DNA of 24,999 bases. It comes from a virus. A program made the translations under genes and the position numbers. Numbering within the stretch: position 1 is the first letter of the stretch; every line of letters starts with the position of its first letter. The notes below the pieces were generated by a model. The model was not told where the DNA came from. It did not search any database and saw nothing but the letters and a program-made list of their open reading frames with translations. Where the stretch lies: positions 1 through 24,999 of IMG/VR virus record IMGVR_UViG_3300025674_000358, one strand, 5' to 3'. This document shows positions 13,201 through 21,832 of the stretch, piece by piece.

Positions 13201-16200
13201 CCTAGAAATAAGGTCTAAAAATGACTGCCAAAAACTATCTTTAAAGTTGTTGTTGCTTTCTACGTAGTACGCTAACGCCTCTTCCGCAATAAAGTTATCT
13301 CTGGCTATGTCATCGGTAAAGGAGAATTTATCAGCGACTATCTCGGCATTCTCGAATGCGCTTTCCCATTCTTTTGCGCCTTTGCGAGACTTGACCTCTT
13401 CTATAAGTGATCCAAAATCTGCACCGTATACTTCCTTAAGTCCTACGTGTACGCCAACCTCATGGACAAAGACAGAGACAACCTCTTCTTCCTTGATGTT
13501 GTTGGTTATAAAGACTACCTCTCCGTTACGGGTAACGGCCTTGACCGCCAAGTCAATAGGCGCGTTATTCATATCTTGTTGGCCTTGAACGACTTTGATT
13601 AAGCCTTTCTCAATAAGCCTGTTGATGTTTAGTCTGCCGATCTTAGATCCAAGTATCTCCCTAAATCTTTTTGGAGTAAGGCCAGTGTTGTATTTGATAG
13701 ACCCAGTTCCGTCAGCAGGGACTGGCGCGACAACAGAATAGTTAACAAAATCTGTTTCGTAGTCCTCGTACTTTGTCCGTATAGCCATAGTAGAAGGAGT
13801 CGAACTACTTCTAACAGTTACATTAAATCCTTTTTCAAATTTAGTCTTTGATTTTTTCCCCTTCCACTCAACTTGAAATTCAAGATTAGGGGCCTTGCCG
13901 CCATTAAATTGTAAGATTGTGGTGTTACCCACATGTTGCATTACCTTCCATTCTCCGCCGTACTTGTCCTTAAACTTCTGTCCTTCCGGTATGTTGTAGA
14001 AAGGAGTTGACTCGTAATCTTTTGCTTCCTTGGTTTTATTATCGGCTACCTCTGATTTTCTTACCGCTTCTTTTGAGACAGTTGTCTCAACCTTTTTAAT
14101 TGGTTTTGATACAGCGGCTAAGATCTTGTTGGCTTCCTTTGAAGAATCCTTATCTATATCTTTGCCTATTACTTCTGGGCTAACCTCTGTGCTAACCTTT
14201 TTGACTAGGTCTTTTCTGCCAATAACTCTTCCACTTATACTGCTAGATACCTTACCCGAAGATTTTTTGTAAACATACTTAACGTTATCTGGTATGATTG
14301 GTTCAATCTCTGCGCCAATCCTACCGGGACGCGCCCTTAACAACTTACTAACGTATGGCCTATCTCCTCGATACTTTCTTTCTACCTTCTCAGCAATAAT
14401 TTCTTTCGGAAGTCGGCCAACAGTAACCTCACTGTTAGTATCTTTTTCTATATTATTAAGGTAATCAATAGTATCTTCTAGAGTTAGTCCATCTACCTCT
14501 TTTGTATCGTCTACAAAAATAGAGTACCTGTCTATAATCTTTCTCTTGTATACATTAACAACGCTTTTCTCTGGAGATATGACTGGCTGTTCTTGTTTAA
14601 CCACATCTGGGTTGATCGGGAAGTAAACAAACATTTCCCCAGTTCTCTCGATGTCCTCTATAGGCGCTTGCTCTGCTACATACTTGCTCTTAGGCTTCTT
14701 GATCTGATAAGACTCAATGTTAAGCAGGTCAATCAATACGTACTTTGTTGTTCTTGGGGTGTAGAGTTTTAGGTTCCCATCTTCTACAGACCCAATAGTT
14801 CCAGTAATTTCTACGCCGCCATACGTGTGGATAACTGCGGTGTTCCCTGATACCTTGCTTAGTGCATTCTCTCTTGCCGACCGTACCTTGTCTTTGTTGA
14901 CGCCAAACATGCCGTACCTGTGGGCAGTGTCTCCAAACAATTCCTCTTGAAACTTTTCATAAGATACATTTTTTGTATCACTGTCTATCTTAAAAGAAGC
15001 GATAAGCATTGCCTCTTGATTAATTGCACCCCTTTCAAGAGTAAGCATGTAATGATCAATAGCGCCTTTCTTGTCGGGCATAAACTTAGTTACTTGTGCA
15101 TCGACAATGGAGTCTAGTTTTATCTGCCGTACATTTCCGCCATAAGATACGTTAACCATATCCTTGCTATAAGAAGAAAGCACATCTAGTAGGGCGCCTT
15201 GCTCAATGGTCTTTTGAGCGGATGCTTTTAGTTCTCTGTTGATCTTGGCAATAATAAGAGGCTTTACTCTTACTTGGACAGAAGTCCCAGACTTGCCCAG
15301 TTCTGAGATAACTTTGCTAGGTTCTATTGAGGAAGTGCGGACTCCGCCTTTTACGGGGATGGTTTTCCTAGCCTTAATGACACGCCCCTTGTCCTTGCGA
15401 GACATTGCGGGAACTGTCGCCTCTACATCTTGTCCTTTTAACCCCTCTCTTTGTACGCTTACTCTTTCGTATTCGTCAAAGAACTGTCTAACAGACTCAG
15501 CCTTAGACTGAAACTCTTCCTTGGTGTTATACGTTAGGTATACCTCAACATCGGATTCGTCGTACTTAGGCGACCCATCTTCGTCTAGTTCATTCTTTCG
15601 TCGAACAATAAACACACCAGTCCTATAATCAATATAGGCCTGATCAATATCAAATTTGTTCGGGACAGTATCCGGCAAGAGATTAGGATCTATGTCTACA
15701 AAATCTTTTTTAGATACAGTAACGCTAGTCGGTCTTTTGCGTATGGCCTGTAGTTCTGACGGCTTACCCTTTCTGCTTACGTGCCTAACCAATTGACCTG
15801 AGACTTTAATAAAATCGTCTCGTTGTTCTCCCCACTGGGGGAATGAAAAAGATTCCCAGTCGTAGTAGAACTCTGGATCTAGCCCTATCTTAGTTGCCGC
15901 TTCTTTGGTTAACTTAACCCTGTGAGTTTCTGGGCTAGGCCTATCTCCGGTCGATGGATCTAGTCTAAGTATAGAAGTTCCAACGGGAGCAACCTCTTCT
16001 CTCGGCCTCGGTTTTTCCCTCGCTTCTTCTGGAAGTTTTCTTTGATCTGTAACTCCCGCTTCCCTAGCAAACTCCTGCGCCTGCTCTGGCGACATAAGTT
16101 CTTCTTGCAATACCTCCTCTTCTGAAGTAATTCGCTCTACTCTTTCTGGAGATACCTCAGCAAAACTTCTTACAATTACAAGAGATCCGGGGTCGCTTGG

Positions 16201-18528
16201 ATAAACAGAAACCTCAAACTTGTTTCCTGATTCAGGCGCAAGTTCATAACGATTTCCTCTTTCCCCTGTTTTTTTCTTTCGTACAGGAGTTACTTTCGTT
16301 ACCGTGTATACGTTGTCATCTGGGTAAGAGTCTTTTTCTTTATCGTAAGTCCTGACTTTATCTCCGACGTTAGCGTCAACAGCGCCCTGCTTGGATAACT
16401 CTTGCGTAAGAACGCGGGACTCTATATCTTCCCTTGACTCCCTTTCTCTTTTTGCAGGCTTAACGACGGACTGGGAGTATTGGTCGAGCAACATCGAAAT
16501 GTTTGTCTCGCCCTCTTTGTAGAACTCACTAGGAAATATTGTTTGGCCTTCGCCCTGACCTTTTTTGCCAGTAGGGACAGAACGAATAACTTTTCCAGTT
16601 GCTTTGTCCAGAACAACCCAAGGGGCATCTTTAGTAGTTGTTGTAGAATCTAAAGTTGTTTCCGCTACTCCCTCTGGACTGGCCTTCTTAATTACGTGGA
16701 ATTCGCTTTCGTATACCTTACGCTGTTCTGACTTACCTCTACTTAACGCTTGTCTTCCGCTTCTAGTAACAACTCTTGTGTTGCCTGTTACATTGAAGCC
16801 GTAGAATAATGCTTGGTCCTGAGTAACGTCGTCTACAAAAGAAAGTCCAATGACTCTTTTCTTCGGGGCTATAACGCGAGCACCTATCTCTTCTGGTTGA
16901 GTAACCCTCTTCCTTTCCTCAATACCTTCTCTCAGTTCAATATCACGCTGTCTTATAGACTCGTCGGCTCGACGCTCTGCCGCCTGCATTGGAGTAATAG
17001 GGCCAGTCTCGCTTGCCGCTCTTTGGGCCTCCTCTCTCCTTCTTCGTACATTGTCTAGGTACGTTCTTCCAATGCCTGTAGACAGTGGCAACTCACGCAA
17101 TCGATCTAACTGCTTAACATCTACGTTGCCCCTGCTGAGTATTGCTTGGATGCTAGACATCTTTGTTTTAGCAGTAGCCTGCTTAAACCTATCAGCGGCT
17201 TGTTTTTCAGATGCCAACTGCCTAATTATGTCGTTGATCCTTGAAGTTTCCGCAGAAAAAATAGCGGTTTCAAAAAGATCTAACTCCTCATTTGCTATAC
17301 TTTTTTCGCCAATCTTTCTTAGTCTTGAGTCAGATAGTTTCCCGCCCCTTACCCAATTGTTAAACTCTTCTTCAGTGATTGGGCCATCAAATATAGATTG
17401 CTGTTCGATTCGGCGTTGCTCTACCAAATCAGCCATAGTAGGAGAAGTTACGGTTAGTTCTCCAAGTTGGAATCCTTGAAGGTCTGGATTTGCCGCGCTA
17501 ACACCTTGTTGGTCAACTTCGTTTTGAGCGCCTAGCCTGTCTAATATTCGTTGTTGTGCTGTTTGTTTGGTAAATTTTTCCGCTTTTCGTCTGGCTGAAA
17601 AGCCTTGATACGAGATGGGAATGCCGAGGAGGGTGCCGATAAGAGCGCCTCTTGCACCTGATTCAAGTTGCTCTGCTCTTTGGGCTTCTGAGAATTCCGT
17701 GAGAAGATCTTTCTCTTGGACATAGTTGAGTGCCATGCCTTCCATCATGGTCTGGATGTATTCTGTAGTTCCTTCGGTTACTCCTGAGCCAATTGCTTTA
17801 CCGAATCCTACAGCAAATCCGCTTTTGGGGTCTTTTAATTTTCCGCCAAACCAACTAGCGAAGTCTGGGCCTTTGCCCATTCGACCAATAACTTTCATTG
17901 GCACGATCATATCTAACGTGCTCATCAAAGTTCCTGTTGCCGCCGCTACCGCAGGACGGCTTTCCCCAGTGGACATAAGAAGGTCTGTGTAGACTTCTGC
18001 TGTATTTAAGAAGTCTATTGTCCCTAGGGTTCCCACTGTACCAATCGTCGGCCTTTTAAGTATAAGAGTTCCGATAATTGCAGGGGCAAATGTAGTGACT
18101 AGGTTGGGCACTTGCTCGGCTACTGCGTTCATACCCCAAGCAATAGCGCCCTTCCAGTCTTCAATTTCTTCTAGAGTCTTTGGGCCTTTGAGTTGTGAAT
18201 CAAGTTCATTGACATCAATACCCATAAGGATACCGGACTGATACGCATCACTTAGCCAAGTATCTCCCGCCTCTTCAAAGCCAAGCGTTTTAAGGAAGTC
18301 GCCAGTAAACCCTTTGAATAATGTTTCAGCAGACCCGCTAAGTAATCGCTTACCTTTGGAAAAAGCAATCCCCGCATCGCTTCTTTCTGGAGGTTGGTAA
18401 GTAGCCAGAGGCTGTGTATAGCCAATACCCGGAAGCGGTACAAACTCTTCCGGGCCTGTAAATCCTTCTGAATCTGCTGATGAAGGTACAAGCGCACCTT
18501 CTCTGTAATAGTCAAATGGTTCTGCCAT
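10258..18528 (-). CDS. Giant polyvalent (ejection-type) virion protein with zincin-like peptidase and LPD38-like C-terminus
   Basis: The 2756-residue protein resembles the large polyvalent proteins of phages (DarB-like), which enter the host with the DNA. An N-terminal glycine- and alanine-rich, membrane-compatible zone (about 130-310) contains GVTEGTTEYIQTMMEGMA, typical of these proteins. A long polar middle (about 320-1650) is rich in Lys, Glu and Ser, with small beta modules near 719 and 1514. A zincin signature follows: HEVGVH at about 1689-1694 with EEALAYY at 1749-1755, where E1749 or E1750 would be the third ligand. Coiled regions lie at about 1830-2250. The C-terminus (from about 2282, NPPTVVRNFIANL, to the end) looks like LPD38. 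AGAGGA precedes the ATG at 18528. It probably acts in the host cytoplasm or in DNA passage, by inference. Several domains remain unassigned. Confidence 0.85.
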   Translation of the reverse strand: MAEPFDYYREGALVPSSADSEGFTGPEEFVPLPGIGYTQPLATYQPPERSDAGIAFSKGKRLLSGSAETLFKGFTGDFLKTLGFEEAGDTWLSDAYQSGILMGIDVNELDSQLKGPKTLEEIEDWKGAIAWGMNAVAEQVPNLVTTFAPAIIGTLILKRPTIGTVGTLGTIDFLNTAEVYTDLLMSTGESRPAVAAATGTLMSTLDMIVPMKVIGRMGKGPDFASWFGGKLKDPKSGFAVGFGKAIGSGVTEGTTEYIQTMMEGMALNYVQEKDLLTEFSEAQRAEQLESGARGALIGTLLGIPISYQGFSARRKAEKFTKQTAQQRILDRLGAQNEVDQQGVSAANPDLQGFQLGELTVTSPTMADLVEQRRIEQQSIFDGPITEEEFNNWVRGGKLSDSRLRKIGEKSIANEELDLFETAIFSAETSRINDIIRQLASEKQAADRFKQATAKTKMSSIQAILSRGNVDVKQLDRLRELPLSTGIGRTYLDNVRRRREEAQRAASETGPITPMQAAERRADESIRQRDIELREGIEERKRVTQPEEIGARVIAPKKRVIGLSFVDDVTQDQALFYGFNVTGNTRVVTRSGRQALSRGKSEQRKVYESEFHVIKKASPEGVAETTLDSTTTTKDAPWVVLDKATGKVIRSVPTGKKGQGEGQTIFPSEFYKEGETNISMLLDQYSQSVVKPAKRERESREDIESRVLTQELSKQGAVDANVGDKVRTYDKEKDSYPDDNVYTVTKVTPVRKKKTGERGNRYELAPESGNKFEVSVYPSDPGSLVIVRSFAEVSPERVERITSEEEVLQEELMSPEQAQEFAREAGVTDQRKLPEEAREKPRPREEVAPVGTSILRLDPSTGDRPSPETHRVKLTKEAATKIGLDPEFYYDWESFSFPQWGEQRDDFIKVSGQLVRHVSRKGKPSELQAIRKRPTSVTVSKKDFVDIDPNLLPDTVPNKFDIDQAYIDYRTGVFIVRRKNELDEDGSPKYDESDVEVYLTYNTKEEFQSKAESVRQFFDEYERVSVQREGLKGQDVEATVPAMSRKDKGRVIKARKTIPVKGGVRTSSIEPSKVISELGKSGTSVQVRVKPLIIAKINRELKASAQKTIEQGALLDVLSSYSKDMVNVSYGGNVRQIKLDSIVDAQVTKFMPDKKGAIDHYMLTLERGAINQEAMLIASFKIDSDTKNVSYEKFQEELFGDTAHRYGMFGVNKDKVRSARENALSKVSGNTAVIHTYGGVEITGTIGSVEDGNLKLYTPRTTKYVLIDLLNIESYQIKKPKSKYVAEQAPIEDIERTGEMFVYFPINPDVVKQEQPVISPEKSVVNVYKRKIIDRYSIFVDDTKEVDGLTLEDTIDYLNNIEKDTNSEVTVGRLPKEIIAEKVERKYRGDRPYVSKLLRARPGRIGAEIEPIIPDNVKYVYKKSSGKVSSSISGRVIGRKDLVKKVSTEVSPEVIGKDIDKDSSKEANKILAAVSKPIKKVETTVSKEAVRKSEVADNKTKEAKDYESTPFYNIPEGQKFKDKYGGEWKVMQHVGNTTILQFNGGKAPNLEFQVEWKGKKSKTKFEKGFNVTVRSSSTPSTMAIRTKYEDYETDFVNYSVVAPVPADGTGSIKYNTGLTPKRFREILGSKIGRLNINRLIEKGLIKVVQGQQDMNNAPIDLAVKAVTRNGEVVFITNNIKEEEVVSVFVHEVGVHVGLKEVYGADFGSLIEEVKSRKGAKEWESAFENAEIVADKFSFTDDIARDNFIAEEALAYYVESNNNFKDSFWQSFLDLISRWVARTKMWFGGKLTNDQLVSFARGAVRGMSERNFENAINAVDEEYYSQSEDAFNKVADTFETLGVKFDGATRDQYVGKARALWDKTKVFFDPFARLPFGREFRKLRSLLQGKLGEIEQFGEEVLSAYEGLNEQENQELFDYFTNKDASPETISREDLRAPSVALKNKIMEIADEGVLRGIYPEASQAQMEELRGAYLPRVFLYHILRTSGTRGAGMRSASKRDYATPRIEDMDQDLRELWGEVKDVRYLLYRAVTIPQQDIAIIDFLESVSVQKAFQQTDEAKEIISRMDELKIKRQDENATQEQREELLKEIGVLRKELSTLGKEGKRYVSGNVPWVMPNQWVRVKLKTARGEKVINTTLASINRQITEYQNYLKTATTITDKARSGLLEQVASLDLARKEFLDSVGVDKNLDPDNSRDVDEINKQVLNYYNDNFDIALFQKMPGDVERYGSMANLYVRREIYDDIIGNSDMVTGEQNLFQRMLLPYGKHAQLVSIFKTMKVPLNPPTVVRNFIANLIMMQLFGGVSFRRQPTLIMEALREMRGGEKGTVFTHTADGRQFTAYELAMEQGIGATTLTNAELRKLEKVFSFMERDGVWGLVTKGQNLWNQIADFGSNLYQGIETLGKVAVINDMLQNQRAELESILSKSESTTLTIEDIAVQEANRVLFDYSEVHPTVRGLRSSFLGAPFITYQVKVMPQLAKIISDPSKWHRFLPYVMMIGSMQALFGSIPFMDDDWDKMQELLPEWTKDNTMVFLPWKDSNGNWQAVDLSYFFPWTWYMQTGGNIMKGELAKAAVEGGIVGPGWQIMTTFLTGKDPWSGYQIINKNDATSDKFFDIMSYANSMIMPPWLTRNGIVSVSSLAEAMGRLDPSELEGKLPDLILGRTNRYGEPKRSAMGVIGSAVGLTTYAVSPQARTIENKRYASEIRGLKSDITFAKKNRRLSPSEKKRTVNALRDRIDEVRKERAEYNKKTSGIERAL

Positions 18529-18561
18529 GTGTTCCTCTTAATCTTAGGCGAAGGCTTCAGA

Positions 18562-19827
18562 TTATTGTGATAGTATTTCTAGAACTTGTTCTTGGTCTTT
18601 TTCAGATAACTTAGAAAGTTCTCTGGTCATGTATCTTTTGCCTTGCTCTTCTCCGTACTCAGATACATACAACATTAGGTCTTCCAAAAATTGTTTTGCT
18701 TTTGGAGAAATAGATACACTATCTCCAAATGTAAGCATTCCACCAGTACCAACAAAGTCCATTCCGCGTAGTTCTTCTATGGCGCTTTGAGGAATTAATT
18801 GAGATGTTTCCCCATAGTCCTTCATTCGGTCTGCTTCTGCTTGCCTTGCTAAATAGTTATCCGCTCCCATGAGGCCAAGGCCCATTAGTCCCATGCCGCC
18901 CATGAGACCGCCCATAGCCTCATCAGGCTCAAGAGGGATTGTTTTTCTTTGTCGCGTAGTTCTTCCTTTTTCGCTACCGCTTCTAAACTCTGCCGCTTCT
19001 GCATCAGAACTAATCGCGTTAGACAGCATTCCAAGAACGTCAGAAGAACGAGTCCCTTTGTATTCCGTTCCTTCAACTCCAAGCAAGTCCTTGAAAAATT
19101 GCCTACCGCCAAAGGGGTCAGTAATCTGGTAAAGAGGGTCAGCGTCTTTTCCCGTGTACCATTCTTGTATGCCCTCTATTACAGAAGCAGGAGCGTTTAC
19201 AATTGCGGCCCCTAAATCCGCAGGAAGTCCTAGCAGTTCTGAAATTTGTTCTTTTCCAGTAGAGGGGAATCCTTCAGAATCTTTTTCTGCCTTACTTACA
19301 TCCTTGTCCATGGACTGAAGTCCAAGCCAAGCGGCCTTGACTGCCTCCATATCCGCATCTGGATACTTAGACCTGACCAACTTCTCAGTTGTACCGTCTA
19401 CCCATTTTTTTCCTATGGTGTCTGGCAATGACCTAACGTGTCTAGCGATGTCTAATGCCCTAGTAGCGGCAGGCATCGCAATGCCCAAGTTACCAAAGTA
19501 CATTTCCTTTGAGTTGTTGTAGTTCCCGTATGCCCTGTCAAGAAGGGTCATGAAGGCTTGATCGTTAGCAAGGGCAGGGGTTTCAGCAAGCGCCTTGCTC
19601 ATTTCTACAATGGATTTTCCCTGCTCTAGAAGATCAGTCTTTAGCGCCTCTCCCTGTATCTTTACTTGCTCAAGGTTGTAGTTACCCAAAGCCATCTGTT
19701 GGTTAAATGCGTTGGCTTGTCTTCGCATCTCAAGCGCGTCTTTACCCGCTTGGTACTTCGTTATTTGTTCAAGGGTTTCTGTGCCTATGTCAGAGGCTTT
19801 ACTTAGTCTGTCCCAGAAGTCGCTCAT
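18562..19827 (-). CDS. Internal virion-type protein
   Basis: The 421-residue product is mainly helical. A Gln/Ala-rich N-terminal helix (about 20-80) is followed by a soluble middle and a Gly/Met-rich hydrophobic stretch GGLMGGMGLMGLGLMG at about 306-321. A short glycine/methionine membrane-active patch in a helical phage protein beside the giant ejection protein suggests an internal or ejected virion protein. It is not recognised at family level. It overlaps the preceding gene by four bases (ATGA) and is followed by a 33-base gap before the giant gene. An enzyme is unlikely as no catalytic motif is seen. Confidence 0.65.
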   Translation of the reverse strand: MSDFWDRLSKASDIGTETLEQITKYQAGKDALEMRRQANAFNQQMALGNYNLEQVKIQGEALKTDLLEQGKSIVEMSKALAETPALANDQAFMTLLDRAYGNYNNSKEMYFGNLGIAMPAATRALDIARHVRSLPDTIGKKWVDGTTEKLVRSKYPDADMEAVKAAWLGLQSMDKDVSKAEKDSEGFPSTGKEQISELLGLPADLGAAIVNAPASVIEGIQEWYTGKDADPLYQITDPFGGRQFFKDLLGVEGTEYKGTRSSDVLGMLSNAISSDAEAAEFRSGSEKGRTTRQRKTIPLEPDEAMGGLMGGMGLMGLGLMGADNYLARQAEADRMKDYGETSQLIPQSAIEELRGMDFVGTGGMLTFGDSVSISPKAKQFLEDLMLYVSEYGEEQGKRYMTRELSKLSEKDQEQVLEILSQ

Positions 19828-20327
19828 GCCATTCCTCCAACCATGTTATTGATCATGCCCTGCTGTGCTTCTTGGGAGTCCATCTGTCCTGATACAGCCT
19901 TATCCATAACCTGTTGAGCGGCCTGACCATCTACCTCTGGATCTCCTAGACTCATGTACGCATCTACCGCAGAAATTAAAGCATCGCCCTGTAGTTTCTG
20001 AAGTTGCTGTTCATCTTGAACGGATACAATTCCTGCTGACATTGCAATCTCAATCATGGCATTAATAACTTCTGCGGCTATTGCCAGAAGGATGTCACGA
20101 GAAATAGTTACGCCTTTTGATGTTGCGGCATACACATTCATATGGACAAGTTGGCCTGCAATGGCGCCTATCGCTGATGCCGGATCATCTTGTCCTTTTT
20201 GAATCTCGGCAATAACTCCTTGCACATTGCTTTCATCAGAAAGGTAATCCTCAATAGAAGCCAACATAGATTGCGCTTGGCTCTTCTCTTCTTCGGTCGC
20301 GGGTTGAGTGTTGCCTTGCCCTATCAT
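19824..20327 (-). CDS. Small helical virion-module protein, function unknown
   Basis: The 167-residue product is acidic and Gln/Ala-rich, with an amphipathic middle (ISRDILLAIAAEVINAMIEIA, split around residues 75-96) and a Gln/Met-rich end. No catalytic motif is present. It overlaps both neighbours by four bases. Its position among internal virion proteins suggests a small core or scaffolding-like component; this is contextual only. Confidence 0.6.
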   Translation of the reverse strand: MIGQGNTQPATEEEKSQAQSMLASIEDYLSDESNVQGVIAEIQKGQDDPASAIGAIAGQLVHMNVYAATSKGVTISRDILLAIAAEVINAMIEIAMSAGIVSVQDEQQLQKLQGDALISAVDAYMSLGDPEVDGQAAQQVMDKAVSGQMDSQEAQQGMINNMVGGMA

Positions 20328-21382
20328 GCTAGTTGTCCTTGTGTTTTTGGTCCGATAAGCCCTTGAGAGCGCCTTGCCAATGGCTCTGAATATTGCCTAG
20401 AGACTTGTTGCTGTACTTGCCCAGAGTTGGGTCGAGCGGACATCTGCCCAGTCGGAACGCCCCTTCCGTACTTCTGCTGAATTTGCGCTACGGTAGGGGT
20501 TGTTCTCGGATTTGCCGCAAGAACCTGACGGAACTCTTCGTTTGACATGCCGCCGTATTCTTTCTGCTCCTCCTCCTTTTTCATAAGTTCGGCAACCATT
20601 TTGATTACTTGGTTGGTGCCGTACATTGCAATAAGAGGATCGCTTTTCCACAGTTCCTTGTATGCCTTCCAAGCCTCTCCCGCTTTTTGTCCTGCAATTT
20701 GAATCCAAGTTTGTGGGTTGTTTAGGTTTAGGTCAGGGCCTGATACAACCGATCCTAAATCGTCATAAGATGCGTTAACTGCGTCGACCATAGTAGTTAA
20801 GTCTTGAGTCCCTAAACTTTCTAATGCGGGGCCAGTATCTGCACCCCAACCACCGCCTCCAGTAGCGCCTGCCCCCATTCCCGACCCCATTGCTTTATCA
20901 AATGCAATAATCTCGGCATTAGTTCCGGGCGAGAATGACCCACTCAAATCTCCTACGACAGAAGGATCTCCTGCATATGCTTCTCCAATCGGGCTGATAG
21001 AACTTAGCATTCCTCCGGTGACTACCGGTTGCTGTGCTCCTACTCCTGCGGCTGTTTCTAGCGCGCTAGGGGCGGCGGCTTCTGCGGCTGTTACTGGGAC
21101 TACCGGGGCCTCAGCGCCCAACGCAGTAACTTGGGAAGCAACCCCGCTACTTGTCTGAGTTGCTTGGGCGGCGGCTTGCGATACAGTAGAGCCAGAAGAA
21201 ACCCCGCTCATTAAACTCTTACCCCACCCTGTTATGGTTGGCCATCCTACGCCAGTAAAGCCAGTGGCAAATCCGTAGCCAACATAAACAGCGGCGGCAA
21301 CAAGCAAAACAGGAGCGATCTTTTTAAGCGTCTTACCAATTCCTTTAAAGACTCGTCCTATTGATTTAACAATACTTCCCAT
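20324..21382 (-). CDS. Membrane-segment internal virion protein
   Basis: The 352-residue product has a basic N-terminus (about 10-22) followed by one hydrophobic segment at about 23-47 (APVLLVAAAVYVGYGF), then a long Ala/Gly/Thr/Val-rich low-complexity stretch and a Gln/Arg/Ser-rich C-terminus. This resembles phage internal proteins that enter the host envelope during DNA ejection. The N-terminal segment could also be read as a signal or anchor, but the gene sits inside a virion operon. It directly abuts the GNAT gene (stop TAA then ATG, AAGGAG upstream). No family name can be given. Confidence 0.65.
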   Translation of the reverse strand: MGSIVKSIGRVFKGIGKTLKKIAPVLLVAAAVYVGYGFATGFTGVGWPTITGWGKSLMSGVSSGSTVSQAAAQATQTSSGVASQVTALGAEAPVVPVTAAEAAAPSALETAAGVGAQQPVVTGGMLSSISPIGEAYAGDPSVVGDLSGSFSPGTNAEIIAFDKAMGSGMGAGATGGGGWGADTGPALESLGTQDLTTMVDAVNASYDDLGSVVSGPDLNLNNPQTWIQIAGQKAGEAWKAYKELWKSDPLIAMYGTNQVIKMVAELMKKEEEQKEYGGMSNEEFRQVLAANPRTTPTVAQIQQKYGRGVPTGQMSARPNSGQVQQQVSRQYSEPLARRSQGLIGPKTQGQLA

Positions 21383-21832
21383 TTATTTCTCCTTTGGCAA
21401 GACAAAACTATCGCCTGTCCTAACCGCTCCCATCCTTTCGTATAATTTACAAGTTCGTTCTATGTCACCAATACCAGAACTTACTCCCATGCATATCTCT
21501 GATACGCCGGGATTAAGCCTAGCCCACTGGATATATCTTCTTAGTAGGTAGCCGCCCCACCCAGTACCTTTCTCCGTTGTGTAGAAGAATAAGTCTGCGG
21601 CTTGTTTCTTTTTTGAATACCAAAGTTGGTGAGTCACCCCAATGAACACACCCTCAATAGTTCCCATATCTACGACATTAACCAGATGCTCTCTGGAAAG
21701 AATGCATATCTGAAGATTCTTTTGCAGAACCTTCTCATCTAATGGAACTGAATTTGAAACTGATAATTTATGTGCTTCTTTTACAACTTCTGCAATTTGT
21801 TTAATGTCGCTATCTTTAGCGATTCTTATCAT
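21383..21832 (-). CDS. GNAT-family acetyltransferase
   Basis: The 149-residue product has the GNAT order: an N-terminal RIAKDSDIKQIAEVVKEAH helix, a central strand pair, the acetyl-CoA loop EKGTGWGGYLLRR (about 87-99, the x-x-G-x-G/A loop followed by a helix), and YERMGAVRTGDSFVL (131-145), the usual last helix and strand. It should transfer an acetyl group to an amine; the target is unknown. Acetyltransferases inside phage structural operons occur repeatedly. Candidate substrates are a virion protein, or a host protein if the enzyme is packaged. It is linked to both neighbours by overlap or abutment. Confidence 0.8.
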   Translation of the reverse strand: MIRIAKDSDIKQIAEVVKEAHKLSVSNSVPLDEKVLQKNLQICILSREHLVNVVDMGTIEGVFIGVTHQLWYSKKKQAADLFFYTTEKGTGWGGYLLRRYIQWARLNPGVSEICMGVSSGIGDIERTCKLYERMGAVRTGDSFVLPKEK

